Below are positions 16,699-25,815 of a DNA stretch of 64,000 nucleotides, one piece after another. The notes under the pieces were generated by a model. It was not told the origin of the DNA, ran no database searches, and was given only the letters and a program-made list of their open reading frames with translations. The DNA is from Saccharopolyspora sp. SCSIO 74807 (lineage in GTDB: Bacteria > Actinomycetota > Actinomycetes > Mycobacteriales > Pseudonocardiaceae). The DNA lies in the NCBI RefSeq assembly GCF_037023755.1, contig NZ_CP146100.1, positions 4,867,501 through 4,931,500 on the forward strand. Reading direction: 5' to 3'. A program made the translations under genes and the position numbers. Positions within the stretch are counted from its first letter, which is position 1; the number at the start of each line of letters is the position of its first letter.

Positions 16699-17502
16699 TC
16701 ACGGTTCGGGGTGGCTCCAGCCGAGCAGCCGGTGGGCTTTGCCGCAGTCGTAGAAGCCGCGGTTGCCGGGCAGGTCGGTGCGCAGCGGTACGTGTGGCCA
16801 GTGCTGGGCGGCCAGTTGTGCCGAGGGTGTTTCGGAGATGGTGTCGGCGGCGACGATGTTGATGATCTCGTGGCCGTGCCAGTCGGGGTGCAGTGCGGCG
16901 AGGACGGCTTGTCCGACGGCGTCGCCGCGGACGTAGCCCCAGAGGTGGTTGATGACCATGTCGGGGCCGGGGCGGTCGGCGATGGCGCTGCGGCGGTCGG
17001 TGGTCACGCCGTGCAGGCGCAGGCTGGCGATGCTCAGTTCGGGGTGGCGGCGGGCGAGGCTGTCGGCTTGGGCTTCGGCGATCCATTTCGACAGGCTGTA
17101 GGGGTCTTCGTTGTAGGTCGGGTGCCGCTCGTCGACCGGGAAGTAGTCGTAGTGGGCGCGGCGGCTGTAGGCGCCGCCGACGGCGTTGATGCTGGAGGCG
17201 GTGCAGATCTTGGTGATGCCGTGTTCGGCCGCGATGGTCAGGGCGTTGTAGCTGGCCACGACGTTGGTGTGGTGCACGGTGGCCGGGTCGGCGACGTGCG
17301 GGGAGCGCAGGCCGGCCAGGTGCACGATGGCGTCGGCGCCGTCCACGGCCGCGGACAGGTCGTCGTGGTCGCAGGCGTCGGCGAGCACGGTGGCGGTGCC
17401 GGGGGTTTTGTCGATGGCGCGCACGTGGTGGCCGGCGTGGGCGAGTTCGCGGGTGACCGCGCGGCCCACCACTCCGTTCGCTCCGGTGATCGCGATGAGC
17501 AT
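16699..17502 (-). CDS. NAD-dependent epimerase/dehydratase (extended SDR)
   Basis: 267 residues. NAD-binding GANGVVG at residues 7-13, catalytic Tyr/Lys as YSLSK near 138-142, upstream Ser in TASSINAVGG. The substrate domain is short. Actinobacterial relatives are annotated as sugar-nucleotide or uronate epimerase/dehydrogenase-like. It may act with the glycosyltransferase-like gene at 14.8 kb, but they are not an operon. Confidence 0.8.
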   Translation of the reverse strand: MLIAITGANGVVGRAVTRELAHAGHHVRAIDKTPGTATVLADACDHDDLSAAVDGADAIVHLAGLRSPHVADPATVHHTNVVASYNALTIAAEHGITKICTASSINAVGGAYSRRAHYDYFPVDERHPTYNEDPYSLSKWIAEAQADSLARRHPELSIASLRLHGVTTDRRSAIADRPGPDMVINHLWGYVRGDAVGQAVLAALHPDWHGHEIINIVAADTISETPSAQLAAQHWPHVPLRTDLPGNRGFYDCGKAHRLLGWSHPEP

Positions 17503-17614
17503 GGGTTCCTCCGCAGGTGCTTCCCCGGTGATGTCGCAATTTGGAGCTGGCGGGTTTTAGCCAGGAATTCACGTGGGCGGGGTTCTGGCGGGCAGGCTCT
17601 GCTTCCTAGGTTCA

Positions 17615-17638
17615 GCCGCGATCTTCGCCGATCGCGGC
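17615..17638 (+). promoter_or_regulatory. Inverted repeat at the amidase promoter
   Basis: GCCGCGATC / GATCGCGGC, perfect 9 bp with 6-base TTCGCC loop, 21 bases before the amidase start. It follows TAGGTT (17607-17612), a -10-like hexamer, so it would form the very 5' end of the mRNA or an operator over the start site. Confidence 0.4.
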
Positions 17639-17658
17639 GTCCACTGGGAGGGAACACC

Positions 17659-18786
17659 ATGCCACGCATCCCCGCTGTGCCCCGGCGCACCCTGCTGACC
17701 GGGACGTTGGCCGTTACCGCTAGCACTGCCCTGCCCGCTACCGCGCTGTCCGCTAACGAGCCGCCTGCTGCTGGGGCGGGGTTGCCGGTGGCGGCTCCGT
17801 CGATCTCGGGAACGTCGGATTGGGACGCCCGCTCGGCCGACGGGAGCATCGAGGTCCTCGACAGCAAGCCGAACAAGATCATCGTGCATCACACCGCGAC
17901 CGCCAACAGTTCCGACACCTCGCAGTCGCACGCTTTCGAGCTGGCCCGCCAGATCCAGGACTTCCACATGGATTCCAACGGGTGGAGCGACACCGGGCAG
18001 AACTTCACCAACACCCGCGGCGGTCATCGGCTCGAGGGCAGGCACAAGAGCCTCGCGGCGCTGCAGGCCGGTGATCAGCACGTGGTGGGTGCGCACGCCG
18101 GTGAGCAGAATTCGGTGGCGCTGGGCATCGAGAACGAGGGCACCTACACCAGCGCGTCGGTGCCGGGTGCGTTGTTCGAATCGTTGACCGAGCTGTGCGC
18201 CTACATGGTCGCGCAGTACGGCATCGAGGCCGGTGAGATCTACGGGCACCGGGACTTCATGTCCACCGACTGCCCCGGTGACGAGCTCTACGCCAAACTG
18301 CCCGAGCTGCGCAGCGCCGTGGCCGCGCGCACGGGGCGTCCCGCGGTGGCGCCGCTGGTGTGGCCGTTGCTGCAACCTGGCGCGGCCGGGCCGCGAGTCA
18401 CCGCCGCGCAACTGCTGCTGCGCGCTCGCGGTGCCGGGGACGTTCCGGTGGACGGGGTGTTCGGCGCTGCGACTCAGCAGGCCGCCGCGCGGTTCCTGCG
18501 CGACCGCGGTTTGACCGGTGCTGCGTGCTCGGGCACCCGTGTGGCCGAGCACGGTGTGTTCGGTGGCACGGCTTGGGCGGCGCTGGCGCCGGTGTTGGCG
18601 GTCGACAGTTCTGGGCAGGCGGTGCGTGCCGCGCAGGTGCTGCTGACCGCGCAAGGTCACCACACCGGGCAGGAAACGCGGTTCGGTGCTCGCACGCGCG
18701 CAACGGTGCGGGATGTGCAGGCCGCGCACGGGCTCCCGGCCGATGGAGTGCTCGATGAGGCGACGTGGCTGCGGTTGTTGCAGTGA
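17659..18786 (+). CDS. Tat-exported N-acetylmuramoyl-L-alanine amidase with two peptidoglycan-binding domains
   Basis: 375 residues, GGGAGG before the ATG. A twin-arginine signal (VPRRTLLTGTLAVTASTALPATALSA) is cleaved near residue 33. Amidase_2/PGRP domain about 60-215: zinc ligands in KIIVHHTAT, a middle His, and C-terminal H-R-D...TDCPGDELY. Two PG_binding_1 repeats follow (about 238-290 and 313-374), each with a VDGVFGAAT/ADGVLDEAT-type core. It cleaves the amide between MurNAc and the stem peptide. The in-frame extension to 16711 upstream lies antisense to the epimerase and is rejected. Confidence 0.93.
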   Translation: MPRIPAVPRRTLLTGTLAVTASTALPATALSANEPPAAGAGLPVAAPSISGTSDWDARSADGSIEVLDSKPNKIIVHHTATANSSDTSQSHAFELARQIQDFHMDSNGWSDTGQNFTNTRGGHRLEGRHKSLAALQAGDQHVVGAHAGEQNSVALGIENEGTYTSASVPGALFESLTELCAYMVAQYGIEAGEIYGHRDFMSTDCPGDELYAKLPELRSAVAARTGRPAVAPLVWPLLQPGAAGPRVTAAQLLLRARGAGDVPVDGVFGAATQQAAARFLRDRGLTGAACSGTRVAEHGVFGGTAWAALAPVLAVDSSGQAVRAAQVLLTAQGHHTGQETRFGARTRATVRDVQAAHGLPADGVLDEATWLRLLQ

Positions 18787-18797
18787 TCGCACGCGGC

Positions 18798-18831
18798 GGT
18801 GCCGCCCGGGCGAGTCGGCCCGGGCAGCACC
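18798..18831 (+). terminator. Terminator after the amidase gene
   Basis: GGTGC-C-GCCCGGGC / GCCCGGGC-A-GCACC, 13 bp with one mismatch and 6-base GAGTCG loop, 12 bases after the stop. Confidence 0.7.
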
Positions 18832-18851
18832 GCGCGGTGCGTTCCAGCGCC

Positions 18852-18974
18852 TCAGCAGGGGGTGTAGCTCCCCCGGTCCGAGAGCAGGTCGTCGCGGACG
18901 AAACCGTAGTGGGTGTCCTTGAACCGCATCCCCAGGTGTTTCAGCGCCCCCCAAGAACGGGACCCATCATTCAT
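18852..18974 (-). CDS. Possible 40-residue peptide, unrecognised
   Basis: ATG 18974 to TGA 18852: M-N-D-G-S-R-S-W-G-A-L-K-H-L-G-M-R-F-K-D, then T-H-Y-G-F-V-R-D-D-L-L-S-D-R-G-S-Y-T-P-C. The composition is protein-like and ends in Cys. TATTGT (minus strand, about 18999-18994) is a weak -10. No clear ribosome site. I considered a RiPP precursor, but no modification enzymes are nearby. It could also be the decayed tail of a larger gene. Confidence 0.3.
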   Translation of the reverse strand: MNDGSRSWGALKHLGMRFKDTHYGFVRDDLLSDRGSYTPC

Positions 18975-19204
18975 TCCGGAATCGGACCGCGACAATAGCT
19001 CTTCGGGCTGAAACCGGGGCTACCGCGAAAAGCCGGAAAGGCGGAATTGCGCATTCCGTTCTCGCGGCGCTGCCCGATCAGCTATGCGGCTGCTTGGACG
19101 CGGCAGGGCGCGATCGGGCATGGTCGGACGGCGTCGCACCACGATGCGGACGCACCGGGCCGGACTCCCCCGGCATCTCGAGACCTCCGGAGGGATGCGA
19201 ACCC

Positions 19205-20419
19205 GTGACCGACCTGCTCCTGCGCTGCGGCAACCTGCTCGACGTCGAATCCGGCGACTACACCGAAGGCGACCTGCTGTGCGCGGACGGCCGCATCGCC
19301 GAAACCGGCCGCGGCCTGACCGCGCCGGAGGGCGCGCGGGTCGTGGACCTGGCCGGCGCGACCGTCCTGCCCGGGCTGATCGACGCACACGTGCACGTCA
19401 CCGCCGCCACCGCCGATCTCGGTGCGCTGCCGTCATGGTCGCCGTCCTACGCCGCCGCGCACGCCGCGCAGATCATGGGGCGGATGCTCGACCGCGGCTT
19501 CACCACCGTCCGGGACGCTTCGGGCGCCGATTTCGGGCTGGCCGATGCGCAGGCAGAAGGTCTGGTCCGCGGGCCGCGGCTGATGTTCTGCGGCAAGGCG
19601 CTGAGCCAGACCGGCGGGCACGGCGACACCCGCCCGCGCGGCACCCGGGTGCACGACGGGCACTCGTGCTGCGCCGGGCTCGGGCGGATCGCCGACGGCG
19701 TGGACGCGGTGCGCGCCGCGGCCCGCGACGAGCTGCGCAAGGGCGCGCACCACATCAAAGTGATGGCGGGCGGCGGAGTGGCCTCGCCGACCGACCGCAT
19801 CGACTCCACCCAGTATTCGACCGGCGAGCTGCGCGCCATCGCCGAGGAAGCCGCAGCCGCGAACCGCTACGTCGCAGCGCACGCCTACACCGGCCGGTCG
19901 GTCAGCCGCGCCCTGCAAGCGGGCATCCGTTCCATCGAGCACGGCAACCTCATCGGTGCGGACAACATCGCCGAATTCCTCGAGCACGAGGCGTTCCTGG
20001 TGCCGACCCTGGTGACCTACTGGGCGTTGCAGGCCGAAGGCCGCGATTTCGGCCTGCCGCAGCAGAGCTGGCGGAAAGTCGACGAGGTCCTCGACGCCGG
20101 TCTGGCGGCGCTGGAGCTGGCGCACCGCGGTGGCGTGCGGATCGCCTACGGGACCGATCTGCTCGGCGGGATGCACCGGCACCAGAACCAGGAATTCCGG
20201 ATTCGCGGCGAGGTCCAGCCGCCGCTGGAGATCATCCGTTCGGCCACCAGCACCGCCGCCGAGCTGATCGGCATGCCCGGGCGGCTCGGGACGCTGCGCG
20301 CGGGAGCGCTGGCCGATCTGGTGGTGCTCGACGGTGACCCATTGGCCGACATCGGGGTGCTGGCCGACCCGGACAACATCCGCACCGTCGTGCAGCACGG
20401 GGTGCTCGTGCGCGGCTAG
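19205..20419 (+). CDS. Amidohydrolase family protein (imidazolonepropionase-like/prolidase-like)
   Basis: 404 residues from GTG 19205, with GGAGGG 9 bases upstream. Metal ligands in order: H-x-H in LIDAHVHVT (about 60-68), Lys in KGAHHIKVMAGGG (about 181-193), His in VAAHAYTG, His in SIEHGNLIG, and Asp in AYGTDLLGG. This is the binuclear amidohydrolase pattern of Xaa-Pro/organophosphate-type enzymes. Substrate unknown. It overlaps the converging mannosidase gene by 4 bases at the stops. Confidence 0.85.
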   Translation: MTDLLLRCGNLLDVESGDYTEGDLLCADGRIAETGRGLTAPEGARVVDLAGATVLPGLIDAHVHVTAATADLGALPSWSPSYAAAHAAQIMGRMLDRGFTTVRDASGADFGLADAQAEGLVRGPRLMFCGKALSQTGGHGDTRPRGTRVHDGHSCCAGLGRIADGVDAVRAAARDELRKGAHHIKVMAGGGVASPTDRIDSTQYSTGELRAIAEEAAAANRYVAAHAYTGRSVSRALQAGIRSIEHGNLIGADNIAEFLEHEAFLVPTLVTYWALQAEGRDFGLPQQSWRKVDEVLDAGLAALELAHRGGVRIAYGTDLLGGMHRHQNQEFRIRGEVQPPLEIIRSATSTAAELIGMPGRLGTLRAGALADLVVLDGDPLADIGVLADPDNIRTVVQHGVLVRG

Positions 20420-23400
20420 CGTTCTCGCCGGTCGGCGGCCGGGGTGAGCCGCACGGTGACGATCTCGAACGGCCGCAGCCGCAGCGGGCCGGACAGCAGG
20501 TCTTCCGGGCCGGCGTCCTGCAGCGGTCGTTCCAGCAGGTCGGTGCGCGTTGCCGAAGCCACCGGGAACGACGGGCGCACCGTGGCCGCCGCGCGCCCGC
20601 CCAGGGACTCGTACATCCGCACCAGCACGTCGCCGGAGCGGTCATCGGCCAGCTTCACCGATTCGATCACCACTGCCGCGGAGTCCACCGTCACCAGCGG
20701 TGGCACGCTGTTCCCGCCCGCCACGGCCCGCGCGGGCAGGTTGATGCGGTAGCCCTCCCGCACCGCCTCGGCGATGTCCGCGCCCACCACGAGCCCGTAG
20801 CGCAGCCGATGCCGTCCGTGGTCGGTTTCCGGGTCCGGGAACCGCGGCGCCCGCAGCAGTGACAGCCGCACCGTGGTCGTCGTGGCTGCCTCCGGCCCGG
20901 TCGATCGGGTGGCTTCGTGGCCGTAGGTGGAGTCGTTGACCACGGCGTGCCCGTAGCCGGTTTCGCCGACGTGCAGCCACCGGTGCGCGCAGATCTCGAA
21001 CTTCGCCGCGTCCCACGAGGTGTTGGCGTGCGTGGGCCGGTGCACGTGCCCGAACTGCGTCTCGGCGGCCGAGCGATCGGCGTGCACGTCCAGCGGGAAG
21101 GCCGCTTTGAGCAGCTTCTCGGATTCGTGCCAGTCCACGTCGGTGTCCACCTCGACGGTGCGTCCCCGCAGGCTCACCCGCTGGATCACCGCGGAGTCCC
21201 CGAAACTGCGGGCCACCACTGCCGTGGTGCCGTCGAGTTCGACGCGGTCGACCTCGGTGAGGTCGCGGACCCGGTGCCGGTAGAACTCGTCGACGTCCCA
21301 CGCGTCCCAGGCATTGGGGTGATCCGGGTGCAGCTGCAGCAGGTTGCCTGCCGCGCCCGCGGCCAGCGCTTCCCGGCCGGATTCCAGATCCAGCACCGAG
21401 CTCAGCAGTCCGCGCTCGTCGAGCGTGACCCGCAGCAGACCGTTGTCCAGCACCAGCGCACCGTCCGGTCGTTCGGTGGCGGTGCTGGCCGCGCGCCCGT
21501 CGACCGGGCCTGCGCCGAGCGCGGGCACCCCGTCGCGTTCGTGCGGGGCGGCGTTGAACACCACTTCTCCCCCGCCGCCCGCGGCCAGTTCCCGCTGCGC
21601 GGCGGTGATCAGCTCGGTCAGCTCGCCGATCACCCGCTGATAGGTCGCCTCGGCCTCGCGGTGCACCCACGCGATCGACGAGCCCGGCAGGATGTCGTGG
21701 AACTGGTGCAGCAGCACCGTCTTCCACAACTCGTCGAGCCGTTCGTACGGGTGGTCGCTGCCCAGGCGGATCGCCGCGGTCGCGCACCACAGCTCGGCCT
21801 CGCGCAGCAGGTGCTCGCAGCGCCGGTTGCCCTGCTTGGTGCGGGCCTGCGAGGTGTAGGTGCCGCGGTGCAGCTCCAGGTACAGCTCGCCGGACCACAC
21901 CGCGGGGCCGCGGTGGTCGGCTTCGGCGGCGGTGAAGAACTCCGCAGGGGATTCCAGCCGCACCTTCGGGGAACCTTCCAGCTCGGCGGTGCGGTAGGCG
22001 CGCTCGATCATCTCCCGGGTCGGCCCGCCCCCGCCGTCACCGTGCCCGAACGGCACCAGCGAGCGGGTGGCGAAACCGTGCTCGGCGAAGTTGCTGCTGG
22101 CGTGGGCGAGTTCGGCGCCGGAAAGCTCGGCGTTGTAGGTGTCGGCGGGCGGGAAGTGGGTGAACACCCGCGTGCCGTCGATGCCTTCCCACCAGAAGGT
22201 GTGGTGCGGGAACTTGTTGGTCTGGTTCCAGGAGATCTTCTGGGTCAGAAACCACCGCGAGCCCGACAGCCGCACCAGCTGCGGCAGCGCCGCGCTGTAG
22301 CCGAACGAATCCGGCAGCCACACCTCCTCGGTCTCCACCCCGAACTTCTCCAGGAAGAACCGCTTGCCGTGGGCGAACTGCCGCGCCAGCGCCTCCCCGC
22401 CGGGCATGTTGGTGTCCGACTCCACCCACATGCCGCCGACCGGCACGAACCGTCCGGCCCGCACCTGCTCGCGCACCCGCTCGAACAGCGCGGGCTGATG
22501 GGTTTCCAGCCACGCCAGCTGCTGGGCCTGCGACATGGCGAAGCGCAACTGCGGGTGCTCGCGCATCAGGTCGGTGACGTTGGCGACGGTGCGGGCGATC
22601 TTGCGGACCGTTTCCCGCAACGGCCACAGCCACGCCGAGTCGATGTGGGCGTGCCCGACCGCGGAGATCACGTGCGCGCTGGCGTGCGCGGGCCGGGCCA
22701 GCACCTCGGCGAGCTCGCCGCGCGCGGCCGGTGCGGTAGCGGCGACGTCGTGCAGGTCGAGCCGGTCGAGCATCCGCTCCAAGGCGCGCAGTATCTCGCC
22801 GCGCCGCGGGGAATCCGCGGGCAACTGCCGCATGAGCTGATCGAGCACTTCCGCATCGGCCACCAGCCCGGCCACCGCCTCGTCGCGCACCGCCAGGTCC
22901 GCCCGCGCCAGCCGGTACAGCGCGGCACCGTCCGCGCGCCCGCCCAGCCACGGCGGCGGATCACCGAGCCCGGTCGGGCGGAAGTCGTGATCGCCGAGGA
23001 TCAGCGGGTTCGCGGCGGCCTCGACGAACCACACCTGCCGGTGCCCGGCCTGCTCGCCGCGCAGCGGGATGTGGGCGTTGCGCGGGTTGAGACCCTTGAT
23101 CGGCACGCCCTCGGCGGTGTGCACGAGCCCTTCGCACTGGAAACCGGGCCGGTCGATGTCGAAACCGAGGTCGACCACCGCCTCGACCGCGGCACCGGCC
23201 CAGGCCTGCGGGACGGTGCCGGACAACCGAAACCACGTCGTGCTCCACGGCGGTCCCCACGGCTGCCCGACCGCGGCGGGGGCGTAATCGGCGCGCAACG
23301 CCTCCTCGACCGCCACCGGCTCCCCCGGCACGTGCCAGACCGCGGCATCCAGCGGCACCGAACGGGGGTGGATCGCCGGGCGCAGCCGCTCGACCAGCAC

Positions 23401-23442
23401 CCGCTCGAAGCGTCGTTGCACCACGGCGCGATCGTCGTACAT
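20416..23442 (-). CDS. Alpha-mannosidase, glycoside hydrolase family 38
   Basis: 1008 residues with GAGGGGATC before the ATG. N-terminal beta domain, then the GH38 catalytic barrel: GHAHIDSAWLWPLRETVRK (first metal site), FAMSQAQQLAWLE, WVESDTNMPGGEALARQF with the Asp nucleophile, LPDSFGYSAALPQL, and QFHDILPGSSIAWVHREA with the second metal His-Asp. The C-terminal beta-sandwich carries QFGHVHRPTHANTSWDAAKFE. It hydrolyses terminal alpha-mannose; no signal peptide, so it is cytoplasmic. Length is typical. Confidence 0.95.
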   Translation of the reverse strand: MYDDRAVVQRRFERVLVERLRPAIHPRSVPLDAAVWHVPGEPVAVEEALRADYAPAAVGQPWGPPWSTTWFRLSGTVPQAWAGAAVEAVVDLGFDIDRPGFQCEGLVHTAEGVPIKGLNPRNAHIPLRGEQAGHRQVWFVEAAANPLILGDHDFRPTGLGDPPPWLGGRADGAALYRLARADLAVRDEAVAGLVADAEVLDQLMRQLPADSPRRGEILRALERMLDRLDLHDVAATAPAARGELAEVLARPAHASAHVISAVGHAHIDSAWLWPLRETVRKIARTVANVTDLMREHPQLRFAMSQAQQLAWLETHQPALFERVREQVRAGRFVPVGGMWVESDTNMPGGEALARQFAHGKRFFLEKFGVETEEVWLPDSFGYSAALPQLVRLSGSRWFLTQKISWNQTNKFPHHTFWWEGIDGTRVFTHFPPADTYNAELSGAELAHASSNFAEHGFATRSLVPFGHGDGGGGPTREMIERAYRTAELEGSPKVRLESPAEFFTAAEADHRGPAVWSGELYLELHRGTYTSQARTKQGNRRCEHLLREAELWCATAAIRLGSDHPYERLDELWKTVLLHQFHDILPGSSIAWVHREAEATYQRVIGELTELITAAQRELAAGGGGEVVFNAAPHERDGVPALGAGPVDGRAASTATERPDGALVLDNGLLRVTLDERGLLSSVLDLESGREALAAGAAGNLLQLHPDHPNAWDAWDVDEFYRHRVRDLTEVDRVELDGTTAVVARSFGDSAVIQRVSLRGRTVEVDTDVDWHESEKLLKAAFPLDVHADRSAAETQFGHVHRPTHANTSWDAAKFEICAHRWLHVGETGYGHAVVNDSTYGHEATRSTGPEAATTTTVRLSLLRAPRFPDPETDHGRHRLRYGLVVGADIAEAVREGYRINLPARAVAGGNSVPPLVTVDSAAVVIESVKLADDRSGDVLVRMYESLGGRAAATVRPSFPVASATRTDLLERPLQDAGPEDLLSGPLRLRPFEIVTVRLTPAADRRER

Positions 23443-23622
23443 GCGATCCCCTCCGGTCGGCAGTGTCGATCAGCCTCGCACAGCGCCGGTGCTCGCGGGA
23501 TCCACCGATCGCGCAACCGGCCCGTCAGTGCAGGTCACGACGTTCTGCGCCGGGTTGCCGGGGGATGGGCGCGCCCGCATCCTGGTGCCTTCCCCAGAGG
23601 TGAACGACATGCGGAGGAAGCA

Positions 23623-23886
23623 ATGGCGACCTGCGAGACCTGCGGTAACGACTACTGGATGAGCTTCGAGGTGCACACCGTCGGCGGCGGCGTGCACACC
23701 TTCGACTCGTTCGAGTGCGCCGCGCAGCGGTTGGCGCCGCAATGCGAGCACTGCGGGTGCCGGATCCTCGGACACGGTGCGGAGGTCAACGGCCGGTTCT
23801 TCTGCTGCGCGCACTGCGCGCGGGAGTCGGGCATGTCGATGGTCAGCGAAATCCGGGACGCCGTCGGTGCGCACCCAGTGTCATGA
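23623..23886 (+). CDS. Prokaryotic metallothionein-like Cys-rich protein
   Basis: 87 residues with GGAGGAAG before the ATG. It has nine or more Cys in CxxC-type pairs: CETCGND, FECAAQ, CEHCGCRILGH, FFCCAHCAR. The layout is that of the actinobacterial metallothionein-type/zinc-ribbon proteins. It probably binds Zn or another soft metal; whether it stores metal or is a structural ribbon is not decided by sequence. Confidence 0.75.
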   Translation: MATCETCGNDYWMSFEVHTVGGGVHTFDSFECAAQRLAPQCEHCGCRILGHGAEVNGRFFCCAHCARESGMSMVSEIRDAVGAHPVS

Positions 23887-24111
23887 CGGAACTACCCGCT
23901 GTCTAGATTGCATCGTTTCACCCGTGGTTTCGCCGCCGGATCAAACCGCAGACCGTGTTCGTTATCGAGGTGTGACGTAGTCGGTGAAATAACGCCCCGA
24001 CCAGTGGCGATTACCCAAGTGGCACACCTCGTTGACCCCTTGGACACGCCGGTCCGCAAGGGGATCGGCAGGTGTGGCGGCTGGACCACTACGTAGTGAA
24101 GGGATGCCGAA

Positions 24112-24231
24112 ATGGCAGGTCTGGTTCGTTGGCTGGGTGGCATGAATCGCGAGATGGGTCGGGCCCGCACCGTGATGCGGCACCCGCACTCCGCGAGCAT
24201 GAGCTCGGCCGCCCGTCGCGGTCAGAGCTGA
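24112..24231 (+). CDS. Possible 39-residue basic peptide
   Basis: ATG 24112 with AAGGGA 8-13 bases upstream. Translation begins MAGLVRWLGGMNREMGRART and ends AARRGQS; strongly basic, with an amphipathic N-terminus. The palindrome CACTACGTAGTG lies just upstream and a strong terminator downstream, so a short transcript is plausible. No homologue recognised. Confidence 0.4.
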   Translation: MAGLVRWLGGMNREMGRARTVMRHPHSASMSSAARRGQS

Positions 24232-24386
24232 AGGCTCTGTTCGTCAGTCCACAACGACTGAACGTGGCGCAACAAACCGGGTCGCGGACCGGCCACCGAC
24301 CGCTTGCGGCGGTTCGAGCGCCGGCGAGCACGGTCTGACGCCACCCCAAGTAAGACCCGGGCTCCATTACAACGGGCTTGCTGAAT

Positions 24387-24418
24387 GTGCCGTGGTCCCC
24401 GCAGCGGGGCCACGGCAC
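24387..24418. terminator. Bidirectional terminator
   Basis: GTGCCGTGG-T-CCCCGC / GCGGGGCCACGGCAC, 15 paired bases with one bulged T. It lies between the micro-ORF and the converging gamma-carbonic-anhydrase gene. Confidence 0.8.
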
Positions 24419-24464
24419 TTCGGTTTTCACAGAGCCTTGCCGCACAGGCCCGCGTTCGCCGCGC

Positions 24465-25022
24465 TCAGCCTTCCAGCGCCTCGCGGTGTCGCGCGGCGTT
24501 GCCGAGGTAGTGCTCGGCCGACAGGCGCAGCCCCGCCTTCTCGTCATCGGTCAGCTCCCGGCGCACCTTGCCCGGCGTGCCCGCCACTAGCGAGCCCGGC
24601 GGAACCTCGGTGCCTTCCAGCACCACCGCCCCCGCCGCGATCAGGCTGTTCTCGCCGATCACGGCGCCGTTGAGCACCACCGAACCCATGCCGACCAGGC
24701 TGTGATCACCGACCGTGCAGCCGTGCAGCACCGCGCGATGCCCGACCGTCACGCCCGCACCGACCGTGGCCGGAAAGCCCGGATCGGCGTGCACGACGCA
24801 GCCGTCCTGGACGTTGCTGCCATCGCCGACGGTGATGTCCTCGTTGTCACCGCGCAGCACCGCGCCGTACCAGACGTTCGCTCCGGCGTGCAGCCGCACG
24901 CGGCCGATCAGCGTGCTGCCCGGCGCGGCCCACGCGTCCTCGGCGATCTCGGGCCGATGGCCCTCCATGGCGACGATGCGGACCTCGCCGGCGGCGTCGC
25001 CGGTGGATGCTGGCGGGTTCAC
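24465..25022 (-). CDS. Gamma-class carbonic anhydrase family protein (left-handed beta helix)
   Basis: 185 residues from GTG 25022, with GGGAGG 6 bases upstream; an ATG far upstream (25103) is less likely. Hexapeptide repeats run through about residues 30-150. The metal-binding pattern is GCVVHADPG followed by [10 protein letters not shown] (three His). PaaY/CaiE/gamma-CA branch. It may hydrate CO2 or be a thioesterase-like scavenger; it is not near phenylacetate genes. Confidence 0.85.
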   Translation of the reverse strand: MNPPASTGDAAGEVRIVAMEGHRPEIAEDAWAAPGSTLIGRVRLHAGANVWYGAVLRGDNEDITVGDGSNVQDGCVVHADPGFPATVGAGVTVGHRAVLHGCTVGDHSLVGMGSVVLNGAVIGENSLIAAGAVVLEGTEVPPGSLVAGTPGKVRRELTDDEKAGLRLSAEHYLGNAARHREALEG

Positions 25023-25207
25023 GGCACCTCCCAAGCTGGCGCGGACACCCGCGCCGGTCGTTTCCCGCAGCACCGTATCCGCACGCGCAGCGAAGATCGC
25101 CACCGCCGGTGCGCGAGCCCAGCTGCTCCCGCGGGTGACCGCGAACTTCGCGGTGCCTGCGAGAAATCCTGAAGACCTGCCCCGGCGCGATCAGCGACAC
25201 TGGCACC

Positions 25208-25717
25208 GTGGACATCGACATCCGCCGGGCACACGCCGACGAGCTGGCGCTGCTGCCGGGTATCGAGATCGCTTCCGGGGAGTGCTTCCGCGAGATCGGC
25301 ATGGCCTGGGTCGCCGACGACGACCCGCTGCCGCTGCCCCGGTTGACGGCCGCACACCACCGCGGCGATGTGCGGGTGGCCGCCGCCGCGGCACCGGTGG
25401 CGTTCGTGGTGACCGCGCCGCTCGACGACGCCGTGCACATCGAGCAGATCAGCGTGCACCCCGCGCACGCGCGGCGGCGCATCGGCGCGGCGCTGATCGA
25501 GCACGTCGCCGAAGCAGCCCGCGCCCAAGGCGCAGCCGCGCTGACCTTGACGACGTTCGGGGACGTCCCGTGGAACGCGCCGTACTACGCACGGCTGGGA
25601 TTCCGGGAGCTGCCCGCATCGCGGTGCACCGCCGGTCTCGCCGAGCTGACGCGGGAGGAGGCGCGGCGCGGACTCGCCGCGGAGCGGCGGGTGGCGATGC
25701 GTCGTGCGTTGCACTGA
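25208..25717 (+). CDS. GNAT family N-acetyltransferase
   Basis: 169 residues from GTG. The acetyl-CoA signature IEQISVHPAHARRRIGAALIEHVAEAARAQG (about 78-108) carries the R-R-x-I-G-A P-loop. The late TFGDVPWNAPYYARLGFRELP is the common motif B. Substrate unknown. It is divergent from the gamma-carbonic-anhydrase gene with a 185-bp gap. Confidence 0.88.
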   Translation: MDIDIRRAHADELALLPGIEIASGECFREIGMAWVADDDPLPLPRLTAAHHRGDVRVAAAAAPVAFVVTAPLDDAVHIEQISVHPAHARRRIGAALIEHVAEAARAQGAAALTLTTFGDVPWNAPYYARLGFRELPASRCTAGLAELTREEARRGLAAERRVAMRRALH

Positions 25718-25815
25718 TGCGCCGACCGGAAAGCAGCACGGCGGAATCGTTCGCGCCTCCGCGGCGATGCGAAGGCCAGCGCGCTGCCCAACCCAGGTGT
25801 GCCGCTGGGGAAGTC

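Larger units (their letters stand above)
23887..24464. other. Long intergenic stretch with one possible micro-ORF
   Basis: Between the metallothionein and gamma-carbonic-anhydrase genes (convergent). It holds a perfect palindrome CACTACGTAGTG (24087-24098), a 39-codon ORF (24112-24231) and a terminator (24387-24418). 23930-24060 is AT-richer than average and contains TTGACCCC (from about 24030) as a possible -35. I recognise no RNA family. Confidence 0.4.

Noticed and set aside
18852-18974. Lasso-peptide precursor
   Set aside because: The leader spacing only loosely fits, and no cyclase or protease gene is within reach; kept only as an unassigned ORF.
20917-23886. Plus-strand ORF of 989 codons opposite the GH38 gene
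   Set aside because: Shadow frame of the mannosidase; only its last 87 codons (from 23623) are a real gene in that frame.
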